From the NCBI RefSeq assembly GCF_031458175.1, contig NZ_JAVDXX010000001.1, forward strand, positions 1,364,001 through 1,428,000: 64,000 nucleotides of DNA. Direction: 5' to 3'. The notes under the pieces were generated by a model. The model made no database searches. It was not told the DNA's origin and saw only the letters and a program-made list of their open reading frames with translations. Source of the stretch: Pseudoglutamicibacter albus (GTDB lineage Bacteria > Actinomycetota > Actinomycetes > Actinomycetales > Micrococcaceae). Position numbers and translations under genes: made by a program. Positions 43,214 through 51,931 of this stretch are shown in pieces (position 1 is the first letter of the stretch; the number at the start of each line of letters is the position of its first letter).

Positions 43214-44812
43214 GTGAGTAACGAGATCTCTGATTCGCAGTCCCCTGCCCAGCCACCCGCCGCAGCTGCTGGCGGTGCGGGCTCTGAGAAGCCTATTTCT
43301 GAGCAGCCTATTGAGGAAAGGGTTAACAACCGTTCCATGCGACCTAATTCTGAAGCTTTCCGTGAGTTCATGGCATCGAGCTGGGCAGAGTCGGATCACA
43401 GTGTGACCCGCTCGGCCTCAGCCGATTACGCCGCGAAACGTCGCGCCGCTTTGTCCGCGATGTTCCCGGGCGAGCGTCTGGTTTTGCCAGCCGGCCCGCT
43501 CAAGGTGCGTTCGAATGACACCGATTACCGCTTCCGTCCACATTCCGGTTTCGCTCATATGACCGGTCTGGGCACAGACCAAGAACCGGACGCTGTCTTG
43601 GTCATGGAGCCTGTTGAAGAAGGCGCCGGCGATGACGGCTCCCAGCACGTTTCCACACTGTATTTCCGCCCGATGGCTGGCCGGGACTCCAAAGAGTTCT
43701 ATTCCAACGCACGCACCGGCGAGTTCTGGATCGGTGCCCGCCACACGCTCGAAACGATGGCGACCCAGACCGGTTTGCCGACCGAGCACATGGACCTGAA
43801 ACTTGAGGATGCGATCACCGAGAACGCTGGACACCCAGCCTTCGGAGGTTTGAGTGTGCGTGTGGTCCGTGACGTGGACCCCACCGTGGATGCGCTCGTG
43901 GACACCTCCCGCATCAACACTGGCATCACCGACCTTGAAGCTGAGGATAAGAAGGACGCCAAGCTCACCGAGGCGCTCTCTGAGCTGCGTTTGATCAAGG
44001 ACGAGTGGGAAGTCGAGCAGATGCGTGAGGCTGTTGCCGCGACGGCTTCCGGTTTCGAAAACATCATCGCCAACCTTGCCCGCGCCGTGGATCATAAGCG
44101 TGGCGAACGCGTTGTGGAGACCTCGTTCTTTGCTCGGGCTCGCGAGGAAGGTAATGACCTCGGCTATGACACGATCGCGGCCTCAGGCAACAACGCGACC
44201 ACACTGCATTGGATCCGCAACGACGGCCAGGTGAACTCTGGTGAGCTTCTGCTGGTTGATGCGGGTGTTGAGGTCGATTCGCTCTACACCGCCGATGTGA
44301 CCCGCACTGTTCCGGTGGATGGCACGTTCACCCCGGTCCAACGCAAGATCTATGAGGCGGTCCTGGATGCCGCTGATCAGGCGTTCGCGATCGTCAAGCC
44401 CGGCATCACGTTCCGGATGATCCACGATAAAGCCGCCGCTGTCCTGGCTGAACACCTCGATGCGTGGGGCCTGTTGCCGGTGAGCGCTGAGGAAGCGATC
44501 AAGCCGAGCGGCCAGCAGCATCGCCGTTGGATGCCGCACGGTGTGAGCCACCACCTCGGCCTCGACGTCCACGACTGCGCGCAGGCCCGCCAGGAGCTGT
44601 ACCAGGACGGCATCGTGGTCGAAGGGATGGTCTTCACGATCGAGCCGGGCCTCTACTTCAAGGCTGAAGACCTCGCTGTACCTGAGGAATACCGCGGCAT
44701 CGGCGTACGCATCGAGGACGACATCCTCGTCACCGCCGACGGCGCAGAATCCCTCACCAAAGACATCCCACGTACCGTGGACGAGGTCGAAGCCTGGCTC
44801 AAACGCAACTAG
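43214..44812 (+). CDS. pepP: Xaa-Pro aminopeptidase (aminopeptidase P)
   Basis: 532 residues from GTG 43214. Residues 1-45 are a low-complexity extension; an N-terminal AMP_N domain follows ('AKRRAALSAMFPGERLVLPAG' in part). The M24 pita-bread domain has metal ligands in 'LVDAGVEVDS', 'TADVTRT', 'HGVSHHLGLDVHD', 'TIEPGLYF' and 'VRIEDDILVT'. It removes N-terminal residues preceding proline. Its stop is followed by a 14-bp tandem duplication (44811-44838). Confidence 0.94.
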   Translation: MSNEISDSQSPAQPPAAAAGGAGSEKPISEQPIEERVNNRSMRPNSEAFREFMASSWAESDHSVTRSASADYAAKRRAALSAMFPGERLVLPAGPLKVRSNDTDYRFRPHSGFAHMTGLGTDQEPDAVLVMEPVEEGAGDDGSQHVSTLYFRPMAGRDSKEFYSNARTGEFWIGARHTLETMATQTGLPTEHMDLKLEDAITENAGHPAFGGLSVRVVRDVDPTVDALVDTSRINTGITDLEAEDKKDAKLTEALSELRLIKDEWEVEQMREAVAATASGFENIIANLARAVDHKRGERVVETSFFARAREEGNDLGYDTIAASGNNATTLHWIRNDGQVNSGELLLVDAGVEVDSLYTADVTRTVPVDGTFTPVQRKIYEAVLDAADQAFAIVKPGITFRMIHDKAAAVLAEHLDAWGLLPVSAEEAIKPSGQQHRRWMPHGVSHHLGLDVHDCAQARQELYQDGIVVEGMVFTIEPGLYFKAEDLAVPEEYRGIGVRIEDDILVTADGAESLTKDIPRTVDEVEAWLKRN

Positions 44813-44838
44813 GCCGACGTAGCTGGGCCAACGTAGCT
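44811..44838. repeat. 14-bp tandem duplication at the pepP stop
   Basis: Units 44811-44824 and 44825-44838 (RGGCCRACGTAGCT). The pepP TAG (44810-44812) overlaps the first unit. A second cluster of imperfect ~15-bp units (GTCGCTCYGTGAA) follows at ~44856-44908. Confidence 0.75.
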
Positions 44839-44921
44839 AGGCCCCGCCGTCCATGTCGCTCTGTGAAGTTGATCTGTGAAGTCGCCCCTTGAAGTCGCTC
44901 CGTGAAGATGGCGCGGCAGAG

Positions 44922-45911
44922 CTACTTCTGTTGCTCTTCCTCAGGCTTCTCTGAGGCTTCGGAATCCGTCGACGCTGACTCATTCGAGTCAGCGTCGACT
45001 GGTTTCTGCGCGGCGAGGTCTTCGCGGCGGACCCCGAACCGTGGACGCCCGTCTTCGAGGTCGGCGTAGAACGGATCGCTCGGAGCCGTCGATGCCGCAG
45101 ACTGTTCAGCGCCTTGCTCACGGTTAGCGGCACTCCCCTGCTGGCCTGAAGCACCGAGACCCTGGCCATCCGTATTCTGGCCAAAAGAGCCCTGACCCGC
45201 AGAGCCTTGCCACGATGGACCCTGGCCCGCTCCGTAGCCTCCCGCGGCGCCCTGACCATTGGTTCCCTGACCATTGGTTCCCGGGCCATTGCTTCCCTGG
45301 CCGTAACCGCCTTGCCCGGCCCCGTTCTGTCCAAAGCCGCCCTGACCATAGCCACTCCGCCCAAAGCCACCCTGGCTGTAGTTCGGGCCGTCGTTGATCG
45401 GGAGGGACGCCGGGCGGTCTTGAAGCTTCCGCAGCAGTGCCTGGGCTTGCCCTGCAACTTGTGGATTCACGATCACGTCCCAGCTCGCCGGGAGCACCTG
45501 CCGGGTGGATGCGAAGTCGCGTTTGCCGCGGCGTAGAGCGTACTGGATGATGCCGAAGAGCATCCACATCACCGCACCGATCAGCACGGCCGCGAACATC
45601 AGCGTCGCCACGTTGGCGCCCTGAGGCGAGAACAGCATCATGATCAGCCCAAAGAACAGGCCCATCATCGCGCCCTGCATCGCGCCTTGCAACGCGACTT
45701 TCGGGTAGGTCAGCTTGCCGGAGACCCGTTCAACAAGTTTGAGGTCGTTACCGATGATGGAGACGTTGTTGACCGGGAAGTCGTTATCCGCGAGGAAGTC
45801 AACCACCTTCTGGGCGTCCTGGTAGTCGCTGAAACGTCCCAAGACCGGCCCGCGCGGGATACTCATGAACATGTTGCCGAAGCTCTGCGGTGTAGCTGTC
45901 ATGATCACCAA
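44922..45911 (-). CDS. General stress protein 17M-like membrane protein with Gly/Gln-rich tail
   Basis: 329 residues. The N-terminal part ('VLGRFSDYQDAQKVVDFLADN' in part, 'VSIIGNDLKLVERVSGKLTYP') matches the general-stress-protein domain seen in many Actinobacteria. Two adjacent membrane segments at ~80-130 follow. The last third is a Gly/Gln/Asn-rich stretch of YGQGG/NGQG units, then an acidic Ser/Glu end. Such tails are often disordered. TTG 45911 or GTG 45908 fit the Shine-Dalgarno AAGGAG best; ATG 45902 is possible. Divergent from mrp by ~45 bp. Confidence 0.82.
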   Translation of the reverse strand: MVIMTATPQSFGNMFMSIPRGPVLGRFSDYQDAQKVVDFLADNDFPVNNVSIIGNDLKLVERVSGKLTYPKVALQGAMQGAMMGLFFGLIMMLFSPQGANVATLMFAAVLIGAVMWMLFGIIQYALRRGKRDFASTRQVLPASWDVIVNPQVAGQAQALLRKLQDRPASLPINDGPNYSQGGFGRSGYGQGGFGQNGAGQGGYGQGSNGPGTNGQGTNGQGAAGGYGAGQGPSWQGSAGQGSFGQNTDGQGLGASGQQGSAANREQGAEQSAASTAPSDPFYADLEDGRPRFGVRREDLAAQKPVDADSNESASTDSEASEKPEEEQQK

Positions 45912-45956
45912 TTTACCGCTCCTTGTGTGTGCGTGGCCTTAGTTATCCTGGGAAGT

Positions 45957-47111
45957 ATGCCAACAGCTGACTTTTCTGACCGAGGCAACCATTCTGACCG
46001 GGGCCATCTTTCTGACCGGGTTCGGGAAGCGCTCGCGTCAGTGCAGGATCCCGAGTTGCGCCGCCCGCTGGTTGATCTGGGAATGTTGCGTGACGTCACG
46101 GTCACCGATGACGGCCGGGTGAGCGTTACGGTCAAGCTCACGGTTGCTGGCTGCCCTATGAAGGCGCGGATCACCGATGACGTCGAGGCAGCTACGCGCG
46201 GTGTTGCTGGGGTGTCCGATGTTGATGTGGTCTTGGATGTCATGTCGCCTCAAGAGCGCGCCGAGTTGGTGGGCTCGCTCAAACGCACGGGCTCACCGTT
46301 GACGAGGCCGGATACGTTGACCCGCATTATCGCTGTGGCTTCGGGTAAGGGTGGTGTTGGTAAGTCCGCGGTCACGGTGAACCTTGCAGCCGCGTTGGCG
46401 GCTGAAGGCTATAAGGTCGGCGTGATCGACGCGGATGTTTTGGGTTTCTCGGTCCCCGGTTTGATGGGGGTCACGGACAAGCCGACCCGGGTTGATGACC
46501 TCATTTTGCCGCCGGTGGCTCACGGTGTAAAGGTCATGTCGATCGGCATGTTCTTAGACAGCAACCGGCCTGTCATGTGGCGTGGCCCGATGCTGCACCG
46601 GGCTTTGGAGCAGTTCGTGAACGAGGTGCATTTTGGTGACCTCGATTTCTTGCTCCTGGATTTGCCTCCTGGCACCGGCGATGTCGCGATTTCTGTGGGC
46701 CAGTTGTTGCCGCATGCCGGTGTTCTGGTGGTGACTACGCCTCAAGCCGCGGCCGCTGAGGTCGCGGAGCGTGCCGGGGCGATGGCGCATGAGGTGGGCC
46801 AGAAGGTGCTTGGCGTGGTGGAGAACATGTCCTTCATGCGGATGCCGGACGGCAGTGTCTCCCGCATCTTCGGCTCCGGTGGTGGTGAGATTGTGGCTGA
46901 GCATCTGAGCGAGCAGGTGGGCTACCCGGTTGCTGTACGCGCGCAGGTCCCGCTCGAGGAGCGTTTGCGGATCGGGTCCGATGAGGGTGTCCCGGTGGTC
47001 TTGAGCCCTGAGGCTTCTGAAGCGGCCGATGCGCTCCGGGCGCTGGCGCAGGAGCTCGCCTCGGCCCCGCGCGGGCTTGCCGGTAGATCGCTCGGCGTCA
47101 CACCTCGGTAG
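45957..47111 (+). CDS. mrp: Mrp/NBP35-family P-loop ATPase
   Basis: 384 residues from ATG 45957. The first ~25 residues repeat an (H/L)SDRG pattern; an FeS-assembly (DUF59) domain follows at ~25-100 ('VREALASVQDPELRRPLVDLGM' in part). The deviant Walker A 'GKGGVGKSAVTVN' and 'LLLDLPPGTGDV' mark the ParA-like ATPase. The CxxC that binds the transferred cluster in many homologues is absent ('ENMSFMRMPDGS'), as in other actinobacterial members. Expected role: iron-sulfur cluster carriage. Convergent with tatB. Confidence 0.9.
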   Translation: MPTADFSDRGNHSDRGHLSDRVREALASVQDPELRRPLVDLGMLRDVTVTDDGRVSVTVKLTVAGCPMKARITDDVEAATRGVAGVSDVDVVLDVMSPQERAELVGSLKRTGSPLTRPDTLTRIIAVASGKGGVGKSAVTVNLAAALAAEGYKVGVIDADVLGFSVPGLMGVTDKPTRVDDLILPPVAHGVKVMSIGMFLDSNRPVMWRGPMLHRALEQFVNEVHFGDLDFLLLDLPPGTGDVAISVGQLLPHAGVLVVTTPQAAAAEVAERAGAMAHEVGQKVLGVVENMSFMRMPDGSVSRIFGSGGGEIVAEHLSEQVGYPVAVRAQVPLEERLRIGSDEGVPVVLSPEASEAADALRALAQELASAPRGLAGRSLGVTPR

Positions 47112-47207
47112 CCACGCCCCGATAGCCAGGCCAGTGTAGCTACACCGGGGTAGCCACGGCGCCGCACCGCTAGCCACGCCACGGCGTGAGACCGCTAGCA
47201 GGACAGC

Positions 47208-47606
47208 CTAGGTTGCTTCGTCATCGAACGGTGCCGGCTGGTCCGCCGGCAGCCGATCCTGGCCTGCAACGTTCGGTAGGGCTTGAGGCTTCCATTGTGC
47301 CGAGGCTGGTTCTGTGTTGGTGCTCGTCGTTGCGTTAGCGGGAGCGTCGTCTTCGAAGAGGGCGTCGCGGATGATTTTGCGTGGATCGTATTGCCGCGGG
47401 TCGAGTTTGCGCCAGTCAACGTCCTTGACTTCATCGCCCATTTCCTCTTGGAAACGTTCCTTGGCGGTGCTCGCGTAATTGCGGACGCCCTTGATGAAGT
47501 CAGCGAGTTTTCGGGTGTACTCGGGCAGCTTGTCTGGCCCGAGGATCACAACGGCAAGAATCCCCAGAACCAGGAACTCTGCACCATTAATTCCAAAAAA
47601 CTCCAC
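47208..47606 (-). CDS. tatB: Twin-arginine translocase subunit TatB
   Basis: 132 residues. An N-terminal membrane helix 'GAEFLVLGILAVVILGP' is followed by the conserved 'GPDKLPEYTRKLADF' amphipathic helix, then a variable hydrophilic tail. The Glu in 'GAEFLVL' and the GP hinge are diagnostic of TatB/TatA. Length is right for TatB. Located between mrp and the O-methyltransferase locus, as in mycobacteria. Confidence 0.93.
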   Translation of the reverse strand: MEFFGINGAEFLVLGILAVVILGPDKLPEYTRKLADFIKGVRNYASTAKERFQEEMGDEVKDVDWRKLDPRQYDPRKIIRDALFEDDAPANATTSTNTEPASAQWKPQALPNVAGQDRLPADQPAPFDDEAT

Positions 47607-47665
47607 GCCCGAAGCTTACCTGTTCACGCGATGCTTACGAATCTGACACGTATTCTAAGCGACCC

Positions 47666-48358
47666 TTACCGCGGCTCCATGAGCCTAGCGAATCCACGGG
47701 TGAGCCGCTCCAGCCCGCCAGCTCTGGAGGCTTCGAGGTCTCGGATCTTGTCCGTGGCTTGCGTGCGCACTTGGTGCACGAGGATCTTCTCGTGGATCGA
47801 AGGCAGGTCAGCCGCGATGACGAAACGGGCACTGTCGGTGCTCAGTTCGGCTTGCCACAGCGGCCCTCGGCCATCACGCAACCTGTGGATCGCTTGGTTG
47901 CTTGCGTCTGCGTCTTCTGATTGTGTACGGCTTTGGATTGCCGAGCCGTGGGCGTCGCGGGATTCAACGATCACCACAGTACCCGCGGGTGAGGAGTAGG
48001 TCTGCTGCAACTCGTATGTGTTGCCGATGTGGCGGCCCGATGCACTCTCCCACGTGAAACCGATAGTGCGCAGGTCGGTGCACAGCCAGCCGGCGTGACG
48101 TAAGTTCGTCACCTGTTCGGCGCCTAGAGCCTCGCCACGCGACGTGAAATGCGCCGCTGACGACGTCACCGGTTGCGGCTCCCGGACTCCCCCAGCAGCC
48201 CACGCCGCGACCAAGATTCCCAGCAACGCTGAGAACGTTACAAGCGCCCCCATGAGCGGAACCCAACGCCTAGCCGATCCAAGACCCCTCACCGTGTCCG
48301 TGTGCGCATCTCGGGAAGTGGCGTTGAAGGCGGCTTCGTGGCTAGATTCGCTCGTCAC
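47666..48358 (-). CDS. Single-pass membrane protein of unknown function
   Basis: 230 residues. One strong membrane segment at ~33-55 ('WVPLMGALVTFSALLGILVAAWAAG' in part) with a basic cytoplasmic N terminus, so the ~170-residue C-terminal part should be outside. It includes 'HAGWLCTDLRTIGFTWESASG' (in part) and 'GTVVIVESRD'. I recognise no protease or zinc anti-sigma motif. In mycobacteria this position, upstream of tatB, is held by rseA/htrA beside sigE. By position and topology it could be a diverged anti-sigma-type protein, but that is only inference. Confidence 0.75.
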   Translation of the reverse strand: MTSESSHEAAFNATSRDAHTDTVRGLGSARRWVPLMGALVTFSALLGILVAAWAAGGVREPQPVTSSAAHFTSRGEALGAEQVTNLRHAGWLCTDLRTIGFTWESASGRHIGNTYELQQTYSSPAGTVVIVESRDAHGSAIQSRTQSEDADASNQAIHRLRDGRGPLWQAELSTDSARFVIAADLPSIHEKILVHQVRTQATDKIRDLEASRAGGLERLTRGFARLMEPR

Positions 48359-48594
48359 CTCTGTGCCACCTCCGCTCTAAATTGGATCCGGATCCTCCCT
48401 CATTTTGCCTTGTTCACCTGAGCGAAACCTGATAAAGAACTCAAGAGGAACTGCCCCCTCTTGGGTGTTGTTGCACGCCACTCCCCTTTGAGGTTGAGGC
48501 CCCGCTGACCGCTTGGACATAAGATGTCTTAGACGCCCTTGCAGTTCCGCGCCTGTTTCCTTCACTGCCCCGTTTCAATCCTCGGAGGGATTCC
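48359..48594. other. Divergent intergenic region where sigE would be expected
   Basis: About 236 bp between two divergent genes. I see no reading frame resembling a sigma factor. A Shine-Dalgarno (GGAGGG) precedes GTG 48595. No clear palindrome. Confidence 0.5.
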
Positions 48595-49230
48595 GTGTCA
48601 GTTTCTAAGCACAGCAGCTGGTCTTATACCGAGGCTCTTCCCCTCGAGGACGCTGCGCTGACCGCCGCGCGGGCCCGGGGCTTGGAACTCGGCGTGGAGT
48701 CAGTGACCCCGGCCGTGGCTCAACTGATCACAGTACTCTCCGCGAGCGCTGCAGTGGAGGCCGCGGTTGAGGTCGGAACGGGCGTGGGGATCAGTTCGCT
48801 CGCGATTCTGCGTGGAATGGCTCCTAGCGGAGTGCTCACCACGATCGATAAGGATTACGACCACCTCGAAGCCGCCCGCTACGCCTTCAAGGAAGAGAAC
48901 ATCCCCAGCCGCCGCGTGCGCACCATTAATGGCCGCAGCCAGGAGGTCCTCCCTCGGCTCGCGGATTCCTCGTATCAGCTGGTACTGCTCGATGGTGACC
49001 CTAACCGGGTCGCGAAAGAAGCTGTGGAGGCGCTACGGCTGCTTGAACCGGGTGGGCTTTTGATCATCAACGATGCGCTGGATTCAGACCGCGTGTTGGC
49101 ACCTGCCGTACGCAAGCCTTCAACGATCGCGGCCCGTAAGGCTCAACGGTGGCTACGCGATCACGAGGACGTGTTCTCTGTGACCATTCCGTCTGGTTCC
49201 GGGGTCCTGCTAGCCGTCAAGCAACGTTAG
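48595..49230 (+). CDS. O-methyltransferase (class I SAM-dependent)
   Basis: 211 residues from GTG 48595. The SAM site is 'AVEVGTGVGISSLAIL', followed by 'TTIDKDYDHLEAAR' and 'YQLVLLDGDPN', the pattern of the caffeoyl-CoA/catechol O-methyltransferase-like family. M. tuberculosis carries the relative Rv1220c next to sigE. The substrate is unknown. Its stop is followed by four 18-bp tandem repeats. Confidence 0.9.
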   Translation: MSVSKHSSWSYTEALPLEDAALTAARARGLELGVESVTPAVAQLITVLSASAAVEAAVEVGTGVGISSLAILRGMAPSGVLTTIDKDYDHLEAARYAFKEENIPSRRVRTINGRSQEVLPRLADSSYQLVLLDGDPNRVAKEAVEALRLLEPGGLLIINDALDSDRVLAPAVRKPSTIAARKAQRWLRDHEDVFSVTIPSGSGVLLAVKQR

Positions 49231-49234
49231 CACC

Positions 49235-49306
49235 GCGTTAACTGCTAAGGCCGCGTTGGCCACTAACCTTGCGTTGGCTGCTAGCACCGCGTTGCCCGTT
49301 CGCCTC
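49235..49306. repeat. Four tandem 18-bp repeats after the O-methyltransferase stop
   Basis: Imperfect units at 49235, 49253, 49271 and 49289 (consensus GCGTTGGCYGCTARCACC). A partial extra unit overlaps the stop codon at 49228-49230. Non-coding. Confidence 0.78.
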
Positions 49307-49372
49307 CGCACCCGCTGGATCTGACGGCTAGCCTACCCGCATGTCACCTAGCGGAGGCTGAATGTTTAAGCA

Positions 49373-49407
49373 CTGGATGCGCCCACCGGTGTGGTGGACG
49401 CATCCAG
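49373..49407. terminator. Hairpin between the O-methyltransferase and DUF3117 genes
   Basis: CTGGATGCG (49373-49381) pairs with CGCATCCAG (49399-49407); the inner CCACC/GGTGG can extend the stem. No T tract, so it may act as a bidirectional terminator of the convergent genes or as a structured RNA 3' end. Confidence 0.55.
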
Positions 49408-49433
49408 CATTGCAAACCTAGTGACGTGAAGGC

Positions 49434-49601
49434 TTAGCCTGTTACTCCAACGAGCGCATCACGCATCGCCACGGCCTCATCGTCGTTGATCTCAAGGACC
49501 AAGCGGCCGCCGCCTTCGATCGGAACCCGCATAATCAAGCTCCGACCCTCTTTGACAACTTCCAACGGGCCGTCACCCGTACGCGGTTTCATCGCAGCCA
49601 T
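49434..49601 (-). CDS. DUF3117 protein
   Basis: 55 residues from ATG 49601 (MAAMKPRTGDGPLEVVKEG), where the conserved domain starts and GAGGAG lies ~8 nt upstream; the ATG at 49640 would add a non-conserved leader. DUF3117 proteins (Rv1211-like) are near-universal in Actinobacteria and of unknown function. Confidence 0.93.
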   Translation of the reverse strand: MAAMKPRTGDGPLEVVKEGRSLIMRVPIEGGGRLVLEINDDEAVAMRDALVGVTG

Positions 49602-49756
49602 TTTCGTGCGCTCCTCAGGTTCCATTGGGGTATCGCTCACCCCGTCGAAGTACGAGCCCCTAAAGGGTTACCTTGATTATCCCAGATAACCTGTGTCACA
49701 ACCAATTGAAGGATAATCAGACCACACCCTAGATGCCTCTTGGTAACTTTTAGCCT

Positions 49757-50098
49757 CTAGTGCGCTGAGCTGCTTCGGCCAGATTTAGAAGCCTGGGAAC
49801 GCAGGCGAGCGTTCTCAACCTCGAGCTCATCGATCCGTGCCGCGAGCTCATCGAGCACCCTATCGGTCACATCACAGCGGTATCCACGGAAGCCGATCGG
49901 CAAACGCAAAGCCTCAACGTCTGCACCCTGCGGGCTCTCAGGCAACACAACAGGCGGGAGCACCGGGTCAGGCTCAGGCAGGCCAAACATCGGAGGCGTG
50001 TCATCCAACGGTTCGGTTTTCTGGGACGGCCGCGGATACACGGCTATAGCGATCGCCGCCGCAGCCGCCACCGCAATGAACACCACAAAGAGCGGCAT
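49757..50098 (-). CDS. DivIVA-domain-like small membrane protein
   Basis: 113 residues. An N-terminal membrane helix ('LFVVFIAVAAAAAIAIAV') is followed by a Pro-rich linker. The C-terminal 'LPIGFRGYRCDVTDRVLDELAARIDEL' (in part) resembles the N-terminal DivIVA motif plus a short coiled coil. Actinobacteria carry a small DivIVA-like gene between DUF3117 and the LOG gene (Rv1209 region). A role in cell-envelope organisation is inferred only. Confidence 0.75.
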   Translation of the reverse strand: MPLFVVFIAVAAAAAIAIAVYPRPSQKTEPLDDTPPMFGLPEPDPVLPPVVLPESPQGADVEALRLPIGFRGYRCDVTDRVLDELAARIDELEVENARLRSQASKSGRSSSAH

Positions 50099-50205
50099 CA
50101 GATCAACCTCACAGAACGCAGCGTGCGCTGCCTCGACTTACACTCAAAAAATTTGCCTGCCGCGCCCGCTCGCGTCGGGCCCGCTATCTCTAGGATATGC
50201 GGTTG

Positions 50206-51033
50206 CTACGATGCGGCGTTCCCGTTACTGCCGCCCGCATCGTCATGCGGCTTCCCGGCTGGGCCGCGGGCGTGTGCAGTCACGAACTCAACGGCTTCTG
50301 CAACATCGTCGGTGATCAGCGGGCGCTGAATGTCTGATTCACTGATGGTTCCTCGTCCCAGAAGCACCTGTTGCATCCATTCAAGTAGCGGGCTCCAGAA
50401 ATCCTTACCAACCAACGCGATCGGGTAGCCGCTAATCTTCTGGGTCTGGCACAAGGTCATGATCTCAAAGAGCTCATCAAGCGTTCCTACCCCACCAGGC
50501 ATCACGATGCAGCCGTCCGTGTACTTCACGAACGTGACCTTGCGGCTAAAGAAATAATGGAAAGGAACCGGGGTGTCCACCCACTCGTTGAAGCCCGTCT
50601 CAAAGGGCAGGTTGATACCCAGCCCCACCGAACGCCCACCGGCTTCCGCTGCTCCACGGTTAGCGCCCTCCATGGTTCCCGGGCCGCCACCGGTCACCAC
50701 CGCGAAACCTGCCTCGACCAGCTGCCGTCCGACCTCGCGGGCGGCCGCATACTCCGGGGTGCCTTCGCCGAGCCGAGCTGAACCGAACACGGCGATCGCC
50801 CCGCCCAGCTCATTCAGCGAATCATAGGCGGTCACAAATTCGGACTGCATCCGCAGAACTCGCCACGCTTCGCGGCCGCGATCGATCGGCGAAGAACGCT
50901 TGAGCATATCTCGGTCAAAGTGGTCGGCTTGCCTGCGGCCGGGCAACGGAACATCGCGATGGGAATGAGACCCACGATGAGATTGAGACCCACGGTGTGG
51001 CTGTTGATGCGGCGAACGGTCAGAGCAGTCCAT
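50206..51033 (-). CDS. LOG/TIGR00730 family Rossmann protein
   Basis: 275 residues. The catalytic motif 'MPGGVGTLDELFEI' (PGGxGTxxE) and 'VTGGGPGTMEGANRGA' identify the LOG/TIGR00730 family, which hydrolyses cytokinin riboside 5'-monophosphates or related nucleotides; family members are often mislabelled lysine decarboxylase. The first ~40 residues are His/Ser/Gln/Arg-rich with SHRGS repeats and are not conserved, so an internal start is possible. M. tuberculosis Rv1205 is the homologue in the same neighbourhood. Confidence 0.92.
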   Translation of the reverse strand: MDCSDRSPHQQPHRGSQSHRGSHSHRDVPLPGRRQADHFDRDMLKRSSPIDRGREAWRVLRMQSEFVTAYDSLNELGGAIAVFGSARLGEGTPEYAAAREVGRQLVEAGFAVVTGGGPGTMEGANRGAAEAGGRSVGLGINLPFETGFNEWVDTPVPFHYFFSRKVTFVKYTDGCIVMPGGVGTLDELFEIMTLCQTQKISGYPIALVGKDFWSPLLEWMQQVLLGRGTISESDIQRPLITDDVAEAVEFVTAHARGPAGKPHDDAGGSNGNAAS

Positions 51034-51099
51034 GTCTCAACACTATCCAGTACGCACGCAACTGGCACGCTGACACAAAAAATTCAACTTCCATCTGAG

Positions 51100-51136
51100 T
51101 TGATATAGGTCACACAAAAACTGCTATTTTATTTTC
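51100..51136 (+). promoter_or_regulatory. Promoter of gluABCD, possibly leaderless
   Basis: TTGATA (51100-51105) and TATTTT (51125-51130) are separated by 19 bp. The ATG of gluA is at 51137, only 6 bp after the -10-like box, and no purine-rich Shine-Dalgarno precedes it (ATTTTATTTTC). The transcript would start at or near the ATG. Confidence 0.5.
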
Positions 51137-51898
51137 ATGACATCAACAGTTGAGACGGACACCACACCCGTTGTCTCCCTCAAAGGGGTCAATAAGCACT
51201 ATGGCCCACTGCACGTTCTGCGTGACATCAACCTCGACGTTCACCGTGGCGAAGTGGTTGTTGTTCTTGGCCCCTCGGGTTCCGGTAAGTCCACCATGTG
51301 CCGGACTATCAACCGCCTCGAAACCATCGACAACGGTGAGATCCTCATCAACGGCAAGAAGCTGCCAGAGGAAGGCAAGGCACTCGCCAAGCTACGTGCG
51401 GACGTCGGAATGGTCTTCCAGTCCTTCAACCTCTTCGCCAACAAAACCATTCAGGACAACGTGACCCTTGGTCCCATCAAGGTTCGTGGCGTCAAGCCGG
51501 CAGAGGCTAAGAAGCAGGCCCTCGAACTACTCAACCGAGTGGGCGTGGGCAACCAGGCCAACAAGATGCCCTCCCAGCTCTCAGGTGGCCAGCAGCAGCG
51601 CGTCGCTATCGCACGCGCACTCGCTATGAAACCTGAGGTCATGCTCTTCGACGAACCAACCTCTGCTCTCGATCCGGAGATGATCACCGAAGTCCTCGAC
51701 ATCATGGTTCAGCTCGCTAAATCCGGTATGACCATGATCGTGGTGACGCACGAGATGGGGTTTGCCCGCAAAGCCGCTGACCGCATCGTGTTCATGGCAG
51801 ATGGCGAGATCGTTGAAGAAGCAACACCGGAAGAGTTCTTTACCAACCCGCAAACCGACCGGGCTAAAGACTTCCTCTCTAAGCTCATCACCCATTAA
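51137..51898 (+). CDS. gluA: Glutamate ABC transporter ATP-binding protein
   Basis: 253 residues. Walker A '[12 protein letters not shown]', Q-loop '[11 protein letters not shown]', signature 'LSGGQQQR', Walker B '[12 protein letters not shown]' and H-loop 'VVTHEMGFA'. It is the polar amino acid importer ATPase type and heads a four-gene unit with binding protein and two permeases in the order known from Corynebacterium gluABCD. Glutamate specificity is inferred from that order and from similarity. Confidence 0.93.
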   Translation: MTSTVETDTTPVVSLKGVNKHYGPLHVLRDINLDVHRGEVVVVLGPSGSGKSTMCRTINRLETIDNGEILINGKKLPEEGKALAKLRADVGMVFQSFNLFANKTIQDNVTLGPIKVRGVKPAEAKKQALELLNRVGVGNQANKMPSQLSGGQQQRVAIARALAMKPEVMLFDEPTSALDPEMITEVLDIMVQLAKSGMTMIVVTHEMGFARKAADRIVFMADGEIVEEATPEEFFTNPQTDRAKDFLSKLITH

Positions 51899-51931
51899 CC
51901 ACCCCACCCTGGGGCCCAGAAAGGAACCATT

